DNA of 64,000 nt from Tanytarsus gracilentus (GCA_038502055.1 JAXRKN010000024.1:434001-498000); one strand, 5' to 3'. Counted from the first letter of the stretch, positions 1 through 12,163 are shown. The notes: generated by a model not told the origin, from the sequence alone. Made by a program: numbers and translations.

Positions 1-2
1 AA

Positions 3-251
3 TTTAAACCGTCTTCGAGTCAAGAATTGAAAGAAGACGAAAGTGGACTTGAAAATTTAACTGACGACGATTTAAAAACACTTTTAAGAAACTTCTCAGA
101 TTTAACTGAAGAAGAGCAAAAAAAATTAATTAAATATCTTGAAAAATTAAAAAAACATGATTCAAAAAGAGTAAGAATGCTTTCGAAGTACGTCGATGCT
201 GGCGATGATATAATTCAAAAATTAATCGCTAAAATTAAAAATTTAAATTAA
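3..251 (+). CDS. C-terminal end of an unrecognised gene (partial)
   Basis: The frame is open from the left edge to a TAA at 249-251, so this is probably the last exon, or part of it, of a gene that starts outside the window. The visible residues are very charged and helical, with an acidic stretch (LTDDDLKTLLRNFSDLTEEE) followed by a lysine-rich helix, and the end is IAKIKNLN. No catalytic motif, membrane segment or signal peptide is visible. I do not recognise the family; a nuclear or scaffold protein tail would fit the composition, but that is a guess. Confidence 0.5.
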   Translation, partial: FKPSSSQELKEDESGLENLTDDDLKTLLRNFSDLTEEEQKKLIKYLEKLKKHDSKRVRMLSKYVDAGDDIIQKLIAKIKNLN

Positions 252-760
252 TTATTTTTTATAATTTTTTTTTTATTATTTAGAAATTCGTAGTTAAAAG
301 TTTGAAAAAATAATAATCGATAATTAATAAATTAAAAGCAGAGTTTTTTAATAAAATTCAGTTATTAAGTTAACTATAATAAAAAATATTAATTATAAAA
401 AATATGCAAATTAAAAAATTACAAATTTAATAAAATATACAAATTTATTTTACGTTCAATTCCGGCATAAAAGTTTTTATTAAAGTATTCCGTCCCCTGA
501 ATAAAAATTCTCAAGTTATCGTAAATTTATTATCAAATTTTTTTATAAACTTTATTAACTAAAATTTAGAAAAGAAACTTTAAATCATTCCAATTAATTT
601 AATTAAAAACAATTAAGATAATTAAAAGAAATTAAATAAAAAATTCTAAAATAGTTTAATTATTTATTTATTAATTTTTTTCAGATTGACTCAAAAAACT
701 TTAAATTTTTTATAAATTTCTAACATATGAAAAAATTTCTATTCAACGATCGAAAATAAT
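252..760. other. AT-rich spacer, no gene seen
   Basis: This stretch is mostly A/T runs downstream of the partial gene. I see no coding frame with plausible codon use and no convincing repeat. Confidence 0.5.
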
Positions 761-985
761 TCACAAAACAATTTTTTCAGCCAGCACCGATTTGACCTTC
801 TCCCTCTCCACTTTAACTCTCTTCTCTCTCTCACGAAAATGTTTTCGCTTTATAATCTGATCGCTGCAAATCGTCATTAAGCCGACTAATGGCGAATTAT
901 TAGCAATAATTTTTTCCATTACACACGCAAAAGTTCTGTTGTCATAAGTTAAATCGCGTCCGTTGAATAAACATATCGAGTGCAT
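761..985 (-). CDS. Small hypothetical protein or last exon (doubtful)
   Basis: This open frame encodes 74 residues and ends in a basic, charged helix (REREKRVKVEREKVK). It is less AT-rich than its surroundings and its codons look protein-like. A possible splice acceptor (a T-rich run followed by AG) lies just upstream of the ATG on the minus strand, so it could instead be the final exon of a gene whose other exons I cannot find. There is no signal peptide or known motif, and I do not recognise it. It may not be real. Confidence 0.3.
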   Translation of the reverse strand: MHSICLFNGRDLTYDNRTFACVMEKIIANNSPLVGLMTICSDQIIKRKHFREREKRVKVEREKVKSVLAEKIVL

Positions 986-1432
986 TGAGATTTTCTAATT
1001 TTTTTTGCGGTTTAAAAAATTTATTAAAAAAATAAATTTTAAAATTTATGTAATTTTTTTGATTCTTAATTTTAATTTCCTAGAATCTAAAAATTCCTCA
1101 AATTCATGCTAAGTGATTTTCAAATAAAACCGTGTTAATTTTCCAATTAATGCATTTTGATTTCTGGTTTGGAAGTGAAGACAAAAAATTAACAGATAAA
1201 AGTAAAATATTTATGTGAGGAATCAAATATTTGAGTTAGTTTCTCAATAGACAGTGGACAAAAAAGTGTTAAAAGTGCAATAAAAAAATTTGTTTGATTT
1301 GTTTTAAAAAAAATTTAATTTTGCGAAAAAATTCCATTAACTTTTTTAAAAAATTCTTTTAATTTTAAAAATTTCATTAATTTTTAAAAAGTAAATTTAA
1401 AAAAAAAATTGTGAATAATTAAAAAAGCCGTA

Positions 1433-3816
1433 ATGACGATTCCATCGACCGGGATTCAAAACCTCGCACTTTGTTCTGTTTTTACTATGTATTTTGGTAA
1501 GTAAATCGCAAATGACAAAGTTCGTCGTCAAAAACTCTATCGGATGTGAAAAAATTATTTCTACTCAGGGGTGGGAAAACTCATGATTTTAATGTTATAT
1601 TTTAATATCCATAAATGTTGAAAACTAATTGGATGTTCGTAACGTATCTTTAAAATTTAAATCTCATTTATAGATTAATGAAATTTTCGTAACGTATGTT
1701 TAAAATTTAAATCTTATATGGAAATAAAATATCAATAAAAAAATACGTTGACTGTTTCCTTTCTTGCTATAAAATTCTTAATTTGTATTTCTTTTTAATT
1801 TTTATAATTATCATATTTTTGCATATTTTATTATCCATAAAAAATAATTAAAATATTCCAAGTTTCCCCACCCCTGATTCAACTTTTTCACATCGCACGA
1901 AAAAAATTCAAAACAATTTCTCGAACAATCGAAAGCATGCGGAAATTAAATTCTTTCATCTTCCCTTCCAATTCATTTTCACCTTCGCCATGACCAACAT
2001 TGTCAATTAGCTGACACGGTGAAAAAAGTGTGAAAGAAATTCGTAAAAAAAACATAATAAGAAGAAATTAAAATAGTCGAAGGTCGTCGTTGCTTTACAA
2101 AAAGAGTGAGATACACTCAACTATGGACATGATGTGAGGTGTTAATGATGGATGTAAACATGATCCAAATTAAATGAGCCGGCAGTGAGAATGGCAAGGT
2201 CGTGAAGTGCAGTCGAGCTTCGTTGTTGAGGTCAATGGACGGAATTTTATTGAGAGAATTTTTATTGTTTCGGTTGCAGGCGGATCTCCGATGCTTTACA
2301 CGCCGTCACCGAGAGGCGATTGCGACAATTGTTGCGGTAAATTTTTAAATTTTTAAATTAAAATAATAATAAATTATTTTCAGCAATTCGAGAAGCGAAA
2401 GACATAAAATTTTTAATGTTCAACAATAAATTTCCGAAAGATGGAAAGCAACTTTACATCAACGATGAGAAAAGACTTCGAAATTTGAAGAAAGAAGTTC
2501 CGATAATTATTTACATTCATGGATTCACTGAGTCGACAACTGCAAATCCTAAAAGTAGCGCCATGGAGGTTCGAGATGGTTTGTTGTTGAAATTTTTAAT
2601 AATTAGAGATTTTAATTTGTTTTTGAAAACTTTTTTAAGCTTTAATTGAAACCGGAAGTTACACAGTGATTTTGGGTAAGAGAAAAAAAATTTAATTAAT
2701 TTGTTTTTTAGTGGAAATTAAAATTTTTCCATTTTAAAATTGAAAAAATTATTTTTTAAATTCAAAATTTTTAATTTTAAAATATAAAAATTATTTTTTT
2801 TAGAAAGAATTATTGAAATTAATTGAAATTAATTAAAAACAATTTTTAACTAAGTTTATTTATTTTAATAAATTTAAATATCATTAATTTATTTTTAGTC
2901 GATTGGAGTTCGATCACAGCACTTCCTTGGTATTCAAACACAGTTCAAGCAGTTCCTAAAGTTGCTCGATATGTCGCAAGATTTGTGAAATTTCTCGTCA
3001 AATTTGGCGTGCCGATTGAAAATTTTCACCTTGTTGGATTTAGTTTGGGGGTAAAAAAATTTTCAACCTCTAAAAAATTTAAATTCATAATTTTTAATAA
3101 ATTTTATTCTTTAATAATTTTCAACCCTCAGGCTGAAGTTGCTGGATTCGCTGGAAAGACGCTCAAAGAATGGAATTTACTGTTACCTCGAATCACAGGT
3201 TTAGATCCAGCCGGTCCACTGTTTATGAACGGCGACACAAACACTCACATCTCAGCTGGTGACGCGAAGTTTGTCGGTAAATTTATCACAAAATTACTCA
3301 CAAAATTTCGAGGTTTAAAATTTTTCTATTCAATGTCAGATGTGATTCACACTGATAGTGGGATTTTTGGCATGCCTTGGACACTGGGTCACGCTGATTA
3401 TTTTCCAAATGGCGGATTTGCATTACAACCCGGATGCATCAATGAAGAATTATCGAAAAATAATATTTTAGGAATTCTTGGTGGGTTTTTCGAAAATTAA
3501 TTTTTAAATTCAATAAATTTTTTTATCCTTTTCTACTTTTTACTGCAAAAAAATTAAAAAACGCTTAGTTAAAGTTTTAACTAATTTAATTTTAGTTGGC
3601 TGCAGTCATCAGCGAGCTTGGCAATATTTCGTCGAATCAATTCGTCGTCCGACAGCATTCGAGTGCGATCGATGCGATCAAACCAACAACGAGTCGAAAG
3701 AATGTTCCAAGACAGTTCCGGCTTTTATGGGTTTTTATGCCGATCGAAGGCTGAGAGGAAAATTTTTTGTCACAACTAATAGTGAAGCGCCTTTTGGCCG
3801 AAGCTTTCAGATTTAA
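1433..3816 (+). CDS. Secreted lipase of the pancreatic-lipase/phospholipase A1-like family
   Basis: Eight exons (1433-1496, 2280-2336, 2384-2578, 2640-2675, 2899-3050, 3132-3276, 3340-3480, 3596-3816) join in phase to give 336 residues. The N-terminus is a weak signal peptide. The alpha/beta-hydrolase motifs occur in order: the oxyanion-side strand IIIYIHGFTES, the nucleophile elbow VGFSLGAEVAG (serine in GxSxG, with Phe where His is usual), the aspartate in TGLDPAGP, and the catalytic histidine in CSHQRAWQYF. The triad therefore looks complete and an active, secreted lipid hydrolase is expected. The first intron (783 bp) carries a MITE-like insertion. Family-level assignment is solid; triglyceride versus phospholipid preference cannot be read from the sequence. 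Confidence 0.88.
1543..1894. mobile_element. MITE-like element, family A, in lipase intron 1
   Basis: The inner inverted ends are AGGGGTGGGAAAACT (1567-1581) and AAGTTTCCCCACCCCT (1860-1875). The inversion extends outward, with GATGTGAAAAA at 1543 matching TTTTTCACATC at 1884-1894. The interior is AT-rich and non-coding and holds two copies of the CGTAACGTAT..TTTAAAATTTAAAT motif. Related ends bracket segments at 21867-22065, 27263-27924 and 57502-57703. Confidence 0.6.
1640..1715. repeat. Dispersed TAACGTAT-TTTAAAATTTAAA repeat, two copies
   Basis: Two direct copies of a motif close to CGTAACGTATSTTTAAAATT occur about 43 bp apart. The same motif recurs near 10534, 10576, 51030, 54928 and, inverted, near 52357 and 56490. 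Confidence 0.5.
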
Positions 3817-4092
3817 TTTTTGACTGAGTTTAAATTTTTTTTTGGTAAGAAAAATAAAAAATTAAATAAATTTAAAGATTTTTATTTTACTCGAAATTTA
3901 AATTAATTTTTTATTGCCGGAATTTTAAAAATACAAATTTATTTTTGCTGGTAAAAAAATTAACTTTAAATGTTTGAGTCTATTTGGCTATGGAGAGAAT
4001 CTCGGTGAATACTGCTGACTTTACTGGATTTAATTCGAGGTGCATGAATTTAATTAATTTCAATTTAAATAATTGAGGTTTTGATGAAGAAT

Positions 4093-5461
4093 TTAGGCAA
4101 TGATTGGAACTGAAACTCTTGTGCTTTCGAGTCTGCACAAGTTGATGCCACGCTTCATGCGGAAATATCCACTCTCACCCCAGTTAGTGCCTTCAAAGAG
4201 AAAAATATTTTATTTTTAAAAATTCTTTTAGAAAAATTTAAATTTTTAAAAATTTTTTTGGGAATTATTTAAATTTTAAAATTTATTTCAGAAAAATTAA
4301 ATTTTAAAATTTATTTAAAACAATTTAAATTTTAAAATTAATTAAAGAAAAATTTAAATTTAAATTTTTAATTTTTTTTAGTATTTTGAATCAAAACTTT
4401 AATTTTTTGAAAAAATTTCTTTAAGTTTAATTTTTTTTGAACTCACCCCAGCTGTTTCTAAGAATCCAGTATGGAACTCCATTTTCGGTGCCCCAACCGA
4501 CCAAAAGAATAGCATGACCGCCAAGATAATTTCCACTGTTTGAGCTGTAAATTCCATGACTGTACGAATAAAAGTTTTCGTAGACATCAAACGAGATGAA
4601 CCTAATTAATTAAATGAAAAATTAAATATCTAGATTATTTTTTAAATTAATAAAAAACTCACATCGGTCCAAGGTCTTTCAAATATTGACGAATTGTCGC
4701 TTCTCCATAACCTTGAAGGAAATACCAGGTGATGGGAGTTGTGTTACTCTCTCTCGCTCTTGTCGAAGCTGCAGAGCAACTAGATCTTGCATAAGGTAAA
4801 TAATAGTAGCTGTTACTAGTGCATCCACCAATATTTTTGGCATACGTGTAAACCCAATCATCCCAACCGCCTTTGCACAAGTTTGTACATTCCATCGCTT
4901 CTTGCTCACTTAATTTTTTACATTGTCCTCTGAGGATGCAAGCTCTGGATTCAATTGCGCCAACTGCAGCAAAAGCATAGCACGATCCACACGATCCTTG
5001 ATTTGAGACTGGACGAACCACGCCCTTAGTAAAAAAATTAAAAATTTCCCTTCTATTTTTTGTAAGTGTAAAAAAATCCTTTTCAAACTCACTTTGTCAA
5101 CCCAGTTGAAATAATCGGGCAGCACTGAACGCTTAACTCGATCCGGCAATGGCGTTGAATTATTGCTCGGTGGTGGCTCAATAAATCCCAAATTCTCGAC
5201 AGCAATCTGCTCTGGATCTTTGTATGAAAGTTCATTCAACTCCGCCTTGAAAGTGTCTTCGCCCTTCTCAAATTTCTCGTTTTGTTTTCTCACTTCTTTC
5301 AATATTTTCAAAACGTTTTTCTTCGCTTTGTCGTTTCCATTTCTTCCAATCCTCAACCTGAACTTTTCAAGGTAGCTCTGGAAAATTCTTTCGTCCTCAT
5401 CTTCCTGAGCCAACGCGAGAGAAATAACAAAAATCACAAAAATTGCCGCGAAAATTTTCAT
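4093..5461 (-). CDS. Papain-like (C1A, cathepsin L-type) cysteine protease 1
   Basis: Exons 5093-5461, 4663-5024, 4447-4601 and 4093-4190 join in phase to 327 residues. The start chosen is the methionine that opens the signal peptide MKIFAAIFVIFVISLALA, not the upstream one. An I29-type inhibitory propeptide follows (EVRKQNEKFEKGEDTFKAEL region), then the mature domain. Catalytic residues are present: Gln and Cys in QGSCGSCYAF, His in GGHAILLVGWG, Asn in RNSWG. The Trp normally next to the active Cys is Tyr. It is the most downstream of five tandem same-strand paralogues. Secreted or lysosomal digestive proteolysis is the likely role. Confidence 0.9.
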
Positions 5462-5520
5462 TTCTTCTATTCGAGAATTTTTCGTACTCAACTGAATGCT
5501 TATCCAAGCATATCAGTCGC

Positions 5521-5527
5521 TTTTATA
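5521..5527 (-). promoter_or_regulatory. TATA box of cysteine protease 1
   Basis: On the minus strand this reads TATAAAA, about 60 bp upstream of the start codon. A similarly spaced box precedes three of the other protease genes in the array. Confidence 0.65.
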
Positions 5528-6346
5528 TCCACTTTGAAATATCTTCAACAACACGTCACTCTTTGTCTCTTATTTACTAGCGGAAATTACTTTATCACAT
5601 GGTGAAGTTTGAGATGATGAAAAAGTGAAGCGACTCAAATTGCTTTATGATGATTATCGCGATAAGACTTTTTATTTTTATTATCAGCGGGTTGAAAATT
5701 GTTTTGTAAGTTTACTTTTTTATTTGAGAATTTAATTTTTTTTTGGCAATATTTGAAGTTTGATTGTGAACTTCCGCTGCAGATTGGAGGGAAGAACTTT
5801 TTTTATGGTAAAATAAAATTGTAAATAAAATTTTAAAAAGATTTTCAAAATATTAAAAAAAATTATTTTTAATAAAATTTGTACAACTCGTCCTTTATTC
5901 ATAGTAATTCAAAAGTGGCTAGCTATTGGTTAGAAATTAATCAATCAATTATTTTATCCTGAAATCATTGATTGCAATTTTTCTAATCTTATCGCAAAAA
6001 TTACAAAATGCATTTTAATGTGACATCGATTCGTCATCGAAATTGCAGCAAATCAATTACTAGAGAAACTATCATGTCCTTGATTTTATTGTCTGGCATT
6101 TAATGAAATTTATTTCTTGAAAAAAAAAATATTTATGCGATAAAATTTAATTTTAGAATGCACGAGAAGATTTTTTGTGGTTGAATTTTTTTCCAATTCG
6201 TCATTTTTTTTTGATAAAAAATTTGCTTGTGATAAAATTTGTTTTTGGAGCATGAACTGATTTTTTGTGAGATTGTGGTTGAATTTTATGAATCTTTAAT
6301 TTTTTTGCGATTAAATTGACGCATGAAGTTTTATCATAATTTTTTC
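5528..6346. other. Spacer between protease genes 1 and 2
   Basis: AT-rich sequence with no credible coding exon. It holds the upstream region of protease 1 and the 3' flank of protease 2. Confidence 0.4.
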
Positions 6347-6412
6347 CAGGGATGAGAACTCCAATTTTTTTAACTCTTAATTGGCAGCAAAATTTGGAGT
6401 TCTAATCCCTAG
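6347..6412. mobile_element. Tiny foldback element, family C
   Basis: CAGGGATGAGAACTCCAA at the left is answered by TTGGAGTTCTAATCCCTAG at the right, with a loop of roughly 30 bp, so the whole 66-bp segment can fold into one hairpin. It lies in the 3' flank of protease gene 2. Confidence 0.55.
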
Positions 6413-6601
6413 AAATTTTTTTTGTAAGCAACAATTTAAAAAATTTATGCGCGTTTAAAATTTTATTTAAAAACTTTATTAATATTTTTAATAATTTAAA
6501 TTTTTCTAATTATTTTTCAAATATTTTCACTCAGTAAATTGGTGAATTCATCACGTTGTCTATAAGTGATCGAAACAACAATGTGTAATCCTAATTTTTT
6601 T

Positions 6602-8239
6602 TCACTCAGTAAATGGGAATGAAGTGCTTGAGCTTTCAATCGTGGCACAATCACGTCCGCGGAGAATTTTGAAGAATCCTTTTTCTCCCCAGTCTGCACC
6701 CCATGAATTTTTGACGATCCAATATTTCACTCCGTTTTCTTCTCCATAGCCAACAGTGAGAACTTTTTGAGGAAAAATATTTGTAAAAAAATTATTTGAA
6801 TTTTTTGGTAATTTTTCATTTTATCAAGATTTAATTCTATTTATGTGAAAAATCAATTTTGTAAAATTTAAATTTTTTTATAAATTTAAAACTTGAATTT
6901 CACATTTAAACTTTACCTGCGTGACCGCCTTCGATTTTAGAATTACAATCACTGTAAATTCCGCCTTTGTATGAGTAAAAAGAGTTGAAGACATTGAATG
7001 CAACATACAAAGGTCCATAATTGTATCTAAATTAGTAAGTATTAAATAAAATTAAAATTAATTAATTAAATAAATTTAATTCAATAAATGAAAAAAAAAA
7101 TAATTAAAATTAAAATTAAAAAATTAAATAAAATTAAAATAAATTCAATAAATTAATTAAAGTTTAAAATTTCTTACAAAAATTCTTTCTGCGTTTCGGC
7201 ATTTTTCTTATGAAGCTCAAGACCGTTTTTGACTTTACTGTGTGGCACTCGAGAACCATGAGCACCGCAAGATTTTTCAACAAATCCTTTGTATTTGTAA
7301 TTTGATGCATAAGCGACGCCACCTAATTAAAATGTGAGTTTAAATTTTAAAACGAAATAAAAGTTTCTTACCCTTGCTTTTTGTGTAGTCATAAACCAAA
7401 TCATCCCAACCACCTTCGCATCCTGGAAAAAATATTTTTAAATTTTTTTTAAAATTAATTAATTTTTTTTTACCTCTTGTACATTCCATCGCTTCTTGTT
7501 CACTTAATTTCGTGCATTGTTTGAAGTAGCGACACATCGAACCTTCAATGGCGGCAACACCAGCAAAAGCCTGAACAAAATTAAATAAACTGATAAAAAA
7601 TTTAGTATTTAATTTCTTACGTAACATGAGCCGCAATCCTGTTGATCTTGAACGGCTTGAACCACTAATAATTATAAAAATTTCAAAAATTTAAAATTTA
7701 AAAATTATTAAAAATGAATTAAATTAAATCTCACCTGTAAATTTACTCCAATTCCATTCTTTTGGTGCCTTTCCGACATTTCTCCCTTCAATATCTTCCG
7801 GCGGTGGCGGTAAAGTTTCATTCAAGGACGGCCAAATCTTTTTCATCATTTTAGTTCCAACTTTTTTGTTCAATTCATTTTCCGTTAGATCCGAAAATTT
7901 ATTGAGTTCCATCGTGAAAAGAGTTTCACCTCGCGTAAATTTTTCATTGTGCTCGCGAACTTCATAAAAACGTTTTAAGAGAATTTTTTTACGGAATTCA
8001 ATTTCATCGAAAGATCTTCCGAAGTTTTTTTGGTGCTTTTCGAAATATTCAGTGGCGATTTTTTCTTCATCTTCTTTTGACAGTTTGAAGCTCAATTTTG
8101 GACGCAAAAATGTCAAAAACTTTGAAATATCTAAATCTGAATTTACTTCAATCACAGAACGTTCAATTTTCAAAAAACTCAGTGAATGCGATGCAACGAG
8201 AGCAGAGCCAGCAAAAAGTAAAATTATCGAAAGCTTCAT
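6602..8239 (-). CDS. Papain-like (C1A) cysteine protease 2
   Basis: Seven exons (7735-8239, 7621-7664, 7474-7570, 7372-7422, 7178-7322, 6917-7026, 6602-6762) give 370 residues. The signal peptide begins MKLSIILLFAGSALVAS. The propeptide has the ERFNIN-like helix and a NKFSDLT motif. In the mature part the active-site Cys lies in QDCGSCYAF, split by an intron right after the Tyr; the His is in EGGHAG and the Asn in VKNSWG. The catalytic set is complete, with Tyr replacing the usual Trp after the Cys. It is longer than its neighbours because of an extra N-terminal insert of about 40 residues. The last intron after NSWG found in its paralogues is absent. Confidence 0.88.
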
Positions 8240-8274
8240 GACTGAGAATGAGACGATTGCAGTGAAATGAATTC

Positions 8275-8282
8275 TTTTTATA
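8275..8282 (-). promoter_or_regulatory. TATA box of cysteine protease 2
   Basis: On the minus strand this reads TATAAAAA, about 36 bp upstream of the start codon. The short spacing implies a very short 5' UTR. Confidence 0.5.
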
Positions 8283-8524
8283 TGCGAGATATAAAATAAT
8301 AATTGAAAATTTCCACTGACCACAAGTTACGCAATTTATCTCACTCTGCTTACGCATTTAAAAAATGAAGAGATAAAAAAATTATTTACAACCTTTTTTA
8401 AAGGAAAAGATTTTGATTTAATGAAATTTTTAATTTTTTAAAGATTAAATTGTAAAATAAAATTTTATCAGTTTTTAATTTTTTTGATTAGATTTTATTC
8501 AAAATTTCAAAAAATAATTTTTTT

Positions 8525-8710
8525 CAGAGATGGACAATTACATTGTAAAGGATTAAAAGCTCCATTACAAAAAATTAAATGTAATTAATTACAAAATTCA
8601 TGTAATTTCACCAATTAATTACTTTTTCATACAAAATTCATGAAACTTATTAAAATTAAATTAAATTTCATGAATTTTTTTTGTAATTTTTTGTAATTGC
8701 CCATCTCTGA
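8525..8710. mobile_element. MITE-like element, family B
   Basis: The terminal inverted repeats CAGAGATGGACAATTAC and GTAATTGCCCATCTCTG bound 186 bp of AT-rich non-coding DNA. Related copies are at 18408-18524 and, as a left half, at 12405-12480. Confidence 0.65.
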
Positions 8711-8828
8711 ATTTTTTCAAATTACATCAAATTTATTTTCAAACTACAGAAACTATTTTTTAAGCGTTAAACGTTTTCTTTTAAAATTTTATAGCTCGGG
8801 TCTTGATTTTTTCGGCTTTTGCAACTTT

Positions 8829-10125
8829 TTATTTAGTCCAAGGGAAGGAAACTCTCCAGCTCTCAATGTTGGCACAATTTCTGCCACGTAAAATCTTGAA
8901 GTAACCTCTATCACCCCTAAATTAATTAAAAATATATAAAAATGATTTTTGTAAAGTTAAAAATTAAAAATTAAAAAAGTTTTCTTACCATCCTGTGCCC
9001 CACTGAAAGTTTAAAATTTACATTAAAATATTTTTATAATTATTTTCTACGAAAAACTCACGGAATTTTTAACAATCCAATATTTAACACCGTTCGACTC
9101 TCCGAATCCAGTAATTAAAACTTTAAAAGATGAATTTTAGATTTATTTAAATTTTTTAACCTCAATCAAACTCACCAGCGTGACCACCCGGATTTGTTCC
9201 ACTGCAACCACTATAAATTCCACTTCTGTAACTATTAAACGATGAATAAACATTGAAAGCAACCCAAACTGGACCGTAATCAAAAATGAACTGTTTGATT
9301 GTGTCAGCGTTGTTCGGTAAAATGTACCAACTTGGTGTGTAGCTCTTTGGCACTCTTGGCCCATTCGAAGTGCAAGATTTGGTGACTCTGCCTCTGTAAG
9401 GATAATTTGAACCATAAGCGACTCCACCGCGGCTTTTTGAATATCCATAAACGTTTGTGTCAAAGCCACCGTTGCAACCTGCAGGATTTATGAAATTATG
9501 GAATTTTTATGGTCTTTATTTTCTTACCATTTGTGCATTCCATCGCTTCTTGTTCACTTAATTTCGTGCATTGTCCATAGTAGCGACACATCGAACCTTC
9601 AATGGCAGCAACACCAGCAAAAGCCTGAATAAAATAATTTAATAAAAAATTACTTGAAAATAATTTTTGACTCACGTAACAGCTTCCGCATCCACCTTGA
9701 TTTTGAACTGGTTGTACGACGGGTTGAGCCCAGTTCCAGTTTGCTGGTGCGGCTCCTCTTGTTCCTCGACCTGATGAAGGAAATGGCGGAATTGTGTTGT
9801 TCAGATTTTCTCCTGAATCTCCGGAAATTTTCAGTCCAGTCCACTTTTGATTGATTTCATCATCGCTCAAGTCTGAAAGTTCGTTAAAGTCTTGCTCGAA
9901 AAGTTCTTCGCCGCGTTTAAACTTTTCATTGTGAACTTCAATCGAGTAAAAGCGGTTGATAACAATTTCCTTGCGTTTCTCAATTTCGTCTTGTGATCTT
10001 CCGCGATTTTTGTTAAACTTTTTGAAATAATCGTTGGCGATTTTTTCTTCTTCTTCCTTTGAACGTTTTTTGCCTGGCGATGCCAAAGCGAGTGTTAAAA
10101 GCGCGAATATTAAGAGAAGTTTCAT
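8829..10125 (-). CDS. Papain-like (C1A) cysteine protease 3
   Basis: Exons 9676-10125, 9528-9624, 9176-9478, 9062-9120, 8989-9002 and 8829-8916 join to 336 residues. There is a clear signal peptide (MKLLLIFALLTLALAS), an I29 propeptide (RFYSIEVHNEKFKRGEELF, then NELSDLSDDE) and a mature domain with QGGCGSCYAF, GGHAGVLITGFGE and VKNSWGTGWGDRGYF. Cys, His and Asn of the active site are present. One internal exon is only 14 nt long (residues WGTGW). The gene is very similar to protease 4 in exon layout, propeptide and mature domain, so they are a recent tandem duplicate. Confidence 0.9.
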
Positions 10126-10175
10126 CTTTTTGGTTTGTTTCTTGATAACTGTAAATTTTGGAAAATCTTCAACTC

Positions 10176-10182
10176 TTTTATA
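10176..10182 (-). promoter_or_regulatory. TATA box of cysteine protease 3
   Basis: On the minus strand this reads TATAAAA, followed by GAG, about 50 bp upstream of the start codon. The same TATAAAAGAG context occurs before protease 4. Confidence 0.65.
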
Positions 10183-10489
10183 CGCAAACTAGAATTAGAA
10201 CAATTTTATGGCTTTTATCTTCCTTTTTTATGATCTCTACGTGTTTGAGATAATTATTTAATTTTTAAATCAAACAATGAAGGTTAGATTAAGGTTGTTT
10301 CGAAAAGTTACCTAATTAAAGTTCAAACATTAAGAAAATATTTTTTAATTTGTTTACATTTTTTATTACTTGTATGATAAAAGTTTTTTGGGAGTTTAAA
10401 GAACAAAAAATATTTAAAAGTACAAATTTGATTTTACATGGCTGGAAAATTTATTAATTAATTTTATTAATTAATTAATTAAATTTTTA

Positions 10490-10650
10490 AAAATACGTTA
10501 AAAAGATTTACATTGAAAATTAATGCGATTTTCATAACGTATCTTTAAAATTTAAATCTTATTTGGGAATTAATTGGATTTTCATAACGTATCTTTAAAA
10601 TTTAAAAGGTTATATGGAAATAAGGTTTGAATAAAAAAAATACGTTGACT
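10490..10650. repeat. Dispersed AACGTAT repeat block
   Basis: Two direct copies of ATAACGTATCTTTAAAATTT lie about 42 bp apart, flanked by AATACGTT in the opposite sense at both sides, close to the block at 1640-1715. The rest of the spacer 10126-10788 shows no gene. Confidence 0.5.
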
Positions 10651-10788
10651 GCTTGGAATTTAATTTTAATTAAAATTTTAAATTCGAATTTTTTTGAAAA
10701 TTGAATCAAATTTATTTTTGAACCACTGAAATTATTTTGAAAAACAAACTTAATTTTTTTTCGAAAAAAAATTTTTTTTGGAAACTTT

Positions 10789-12113
10789 CTATTTGGTCGA
10801 TGGGTACGAAACTCTCCAGCTCTCCATGCTGGCACAGTTGACACCACGTAAAATCTTGAAGTAACCTTGATCACCCCTAAAATAATTTTTAAAATTTTCT
10901 TTTTGTGAATTCAATTCAAAATGAGAAATTTAAAAGTTTTCTTACCATCCTGTGCCCCACTGAAAATTTAAAATTTTCATTTAAATATTTTTATAATTAT
11001 TTTCTACGAAAAACTCACTGAATTCTTAATAATCCAATATTTAACACCGTTCAACTCTCCGAATCCAGTAATTAAAACTTTAAAATATGAATTTTAGGTT
11101 AATTTAAAATTTTAACCTCAATCAAACTCACCAGCATGACCGCCCTGTTTTATTCCACTGCAAACACTGTAAATTCCACTTCTGTAGCTGTAAAACGGAG
11201 AATAAACATAGAAAGCAACCCAAACTGGACCGTAATCAAAAATGAACTGTTTGATCGTGTCAGCGTTGTTCGGTAAAATGTACCAACTTGGTGTGTAACT
11301 CTTTGGCACTCTTGGACCGTTTAAACTACAAGATTTAGTGACTTTTCCTTTGTAAGGATAATTTGAGTTGTATGCAAGTCCACCTTTATTTTTAGAATAG
11401 CTATAAACGTTTGTGTCCATACCGCCGTTGCAACCTAAAAGATTTAAATAAATTATGAGAATTTTTCAAGGTGTGGAAATTAAATTTTCAATTTTTAAAA
11501 TAATTAATTAATTTTTACCGTTTGTGCATTCCATAGCTTCTTGTTCACTTAATTTCGTGCATTGTCCATGGGTGCGACACATCGAGCCTTCAATGGCGGC
11601 AACCGCAGCGAAAGCCTGAACAAAATTATTTTTTTAGCAATTATTTTTAACTTAATTCGAACTCACATAACAACTTCCGCATCCACCTTGATTTTGAACT
11701 GGTTGCACGACGGGTTGAGCCCAGTTCCAGTATGCTGGTGCGGCTCCTCTTGTTCCTCGAACTGATGAAGGAAATGGCGGAATTGTGTTGTTCGATTTAT
11801 CTTCTGAGTCTTCAGTAATTTTCAGTCCAGTCCATTTTTGATTAATTTCATCATCGCTCAAGTCTGAAAGTTCGTTAAAGTCTTGCTCGAAAAGTTCTTC
11901 GCCGCGTTTAAATTTTTCATTGTGATCTTCAATCGAGTAAAAGCGGTCGATGACAATTTGCTTGCGTTTTTCGTCTTGTGATCTTCCGCGATTTTTGTTA
12001 AACTTTTTGAAATAATCGTTGGCGATTTTTTCTTCTTCTTCTTTTGAACGTTTTTTATTGGCTGGCGATGCCAAAGCAAAAGTTAAAAGTGCGAATACCA
12101 AAAGAAGTTTCAT
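10789..12113 (-). CDS. Papain-like (C1A) cysteine protease 4
   Basis: Exons 11667-12113, 11519-11615, 11132-11434, 11019-11077, 10946-10959 and 10789-10876 give 335 residues. The signal peptide is MKLLLVFALLTFALAS. The propeptide and mature domain closely match protease 3, including QGGCGSCYAF, GGHAGVLITGFGE, IIKNSWGTGWGDQGYF and the same 14-nt exon. All catalytic residues are present, so an active secreted or lysosomal protease is expected. The 35-copy minisatellite carrying GGGAATTTCC lies 368 bp upstream of its ATG, the closest gene start to that array. Whether the array regulates it is not known. Confidence 0.9.
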
Positions 12114-12163
12114 CTGTTTAATTTGTTACTTGATGACTGAATGTTTGAGGAAATTCTCAACTC

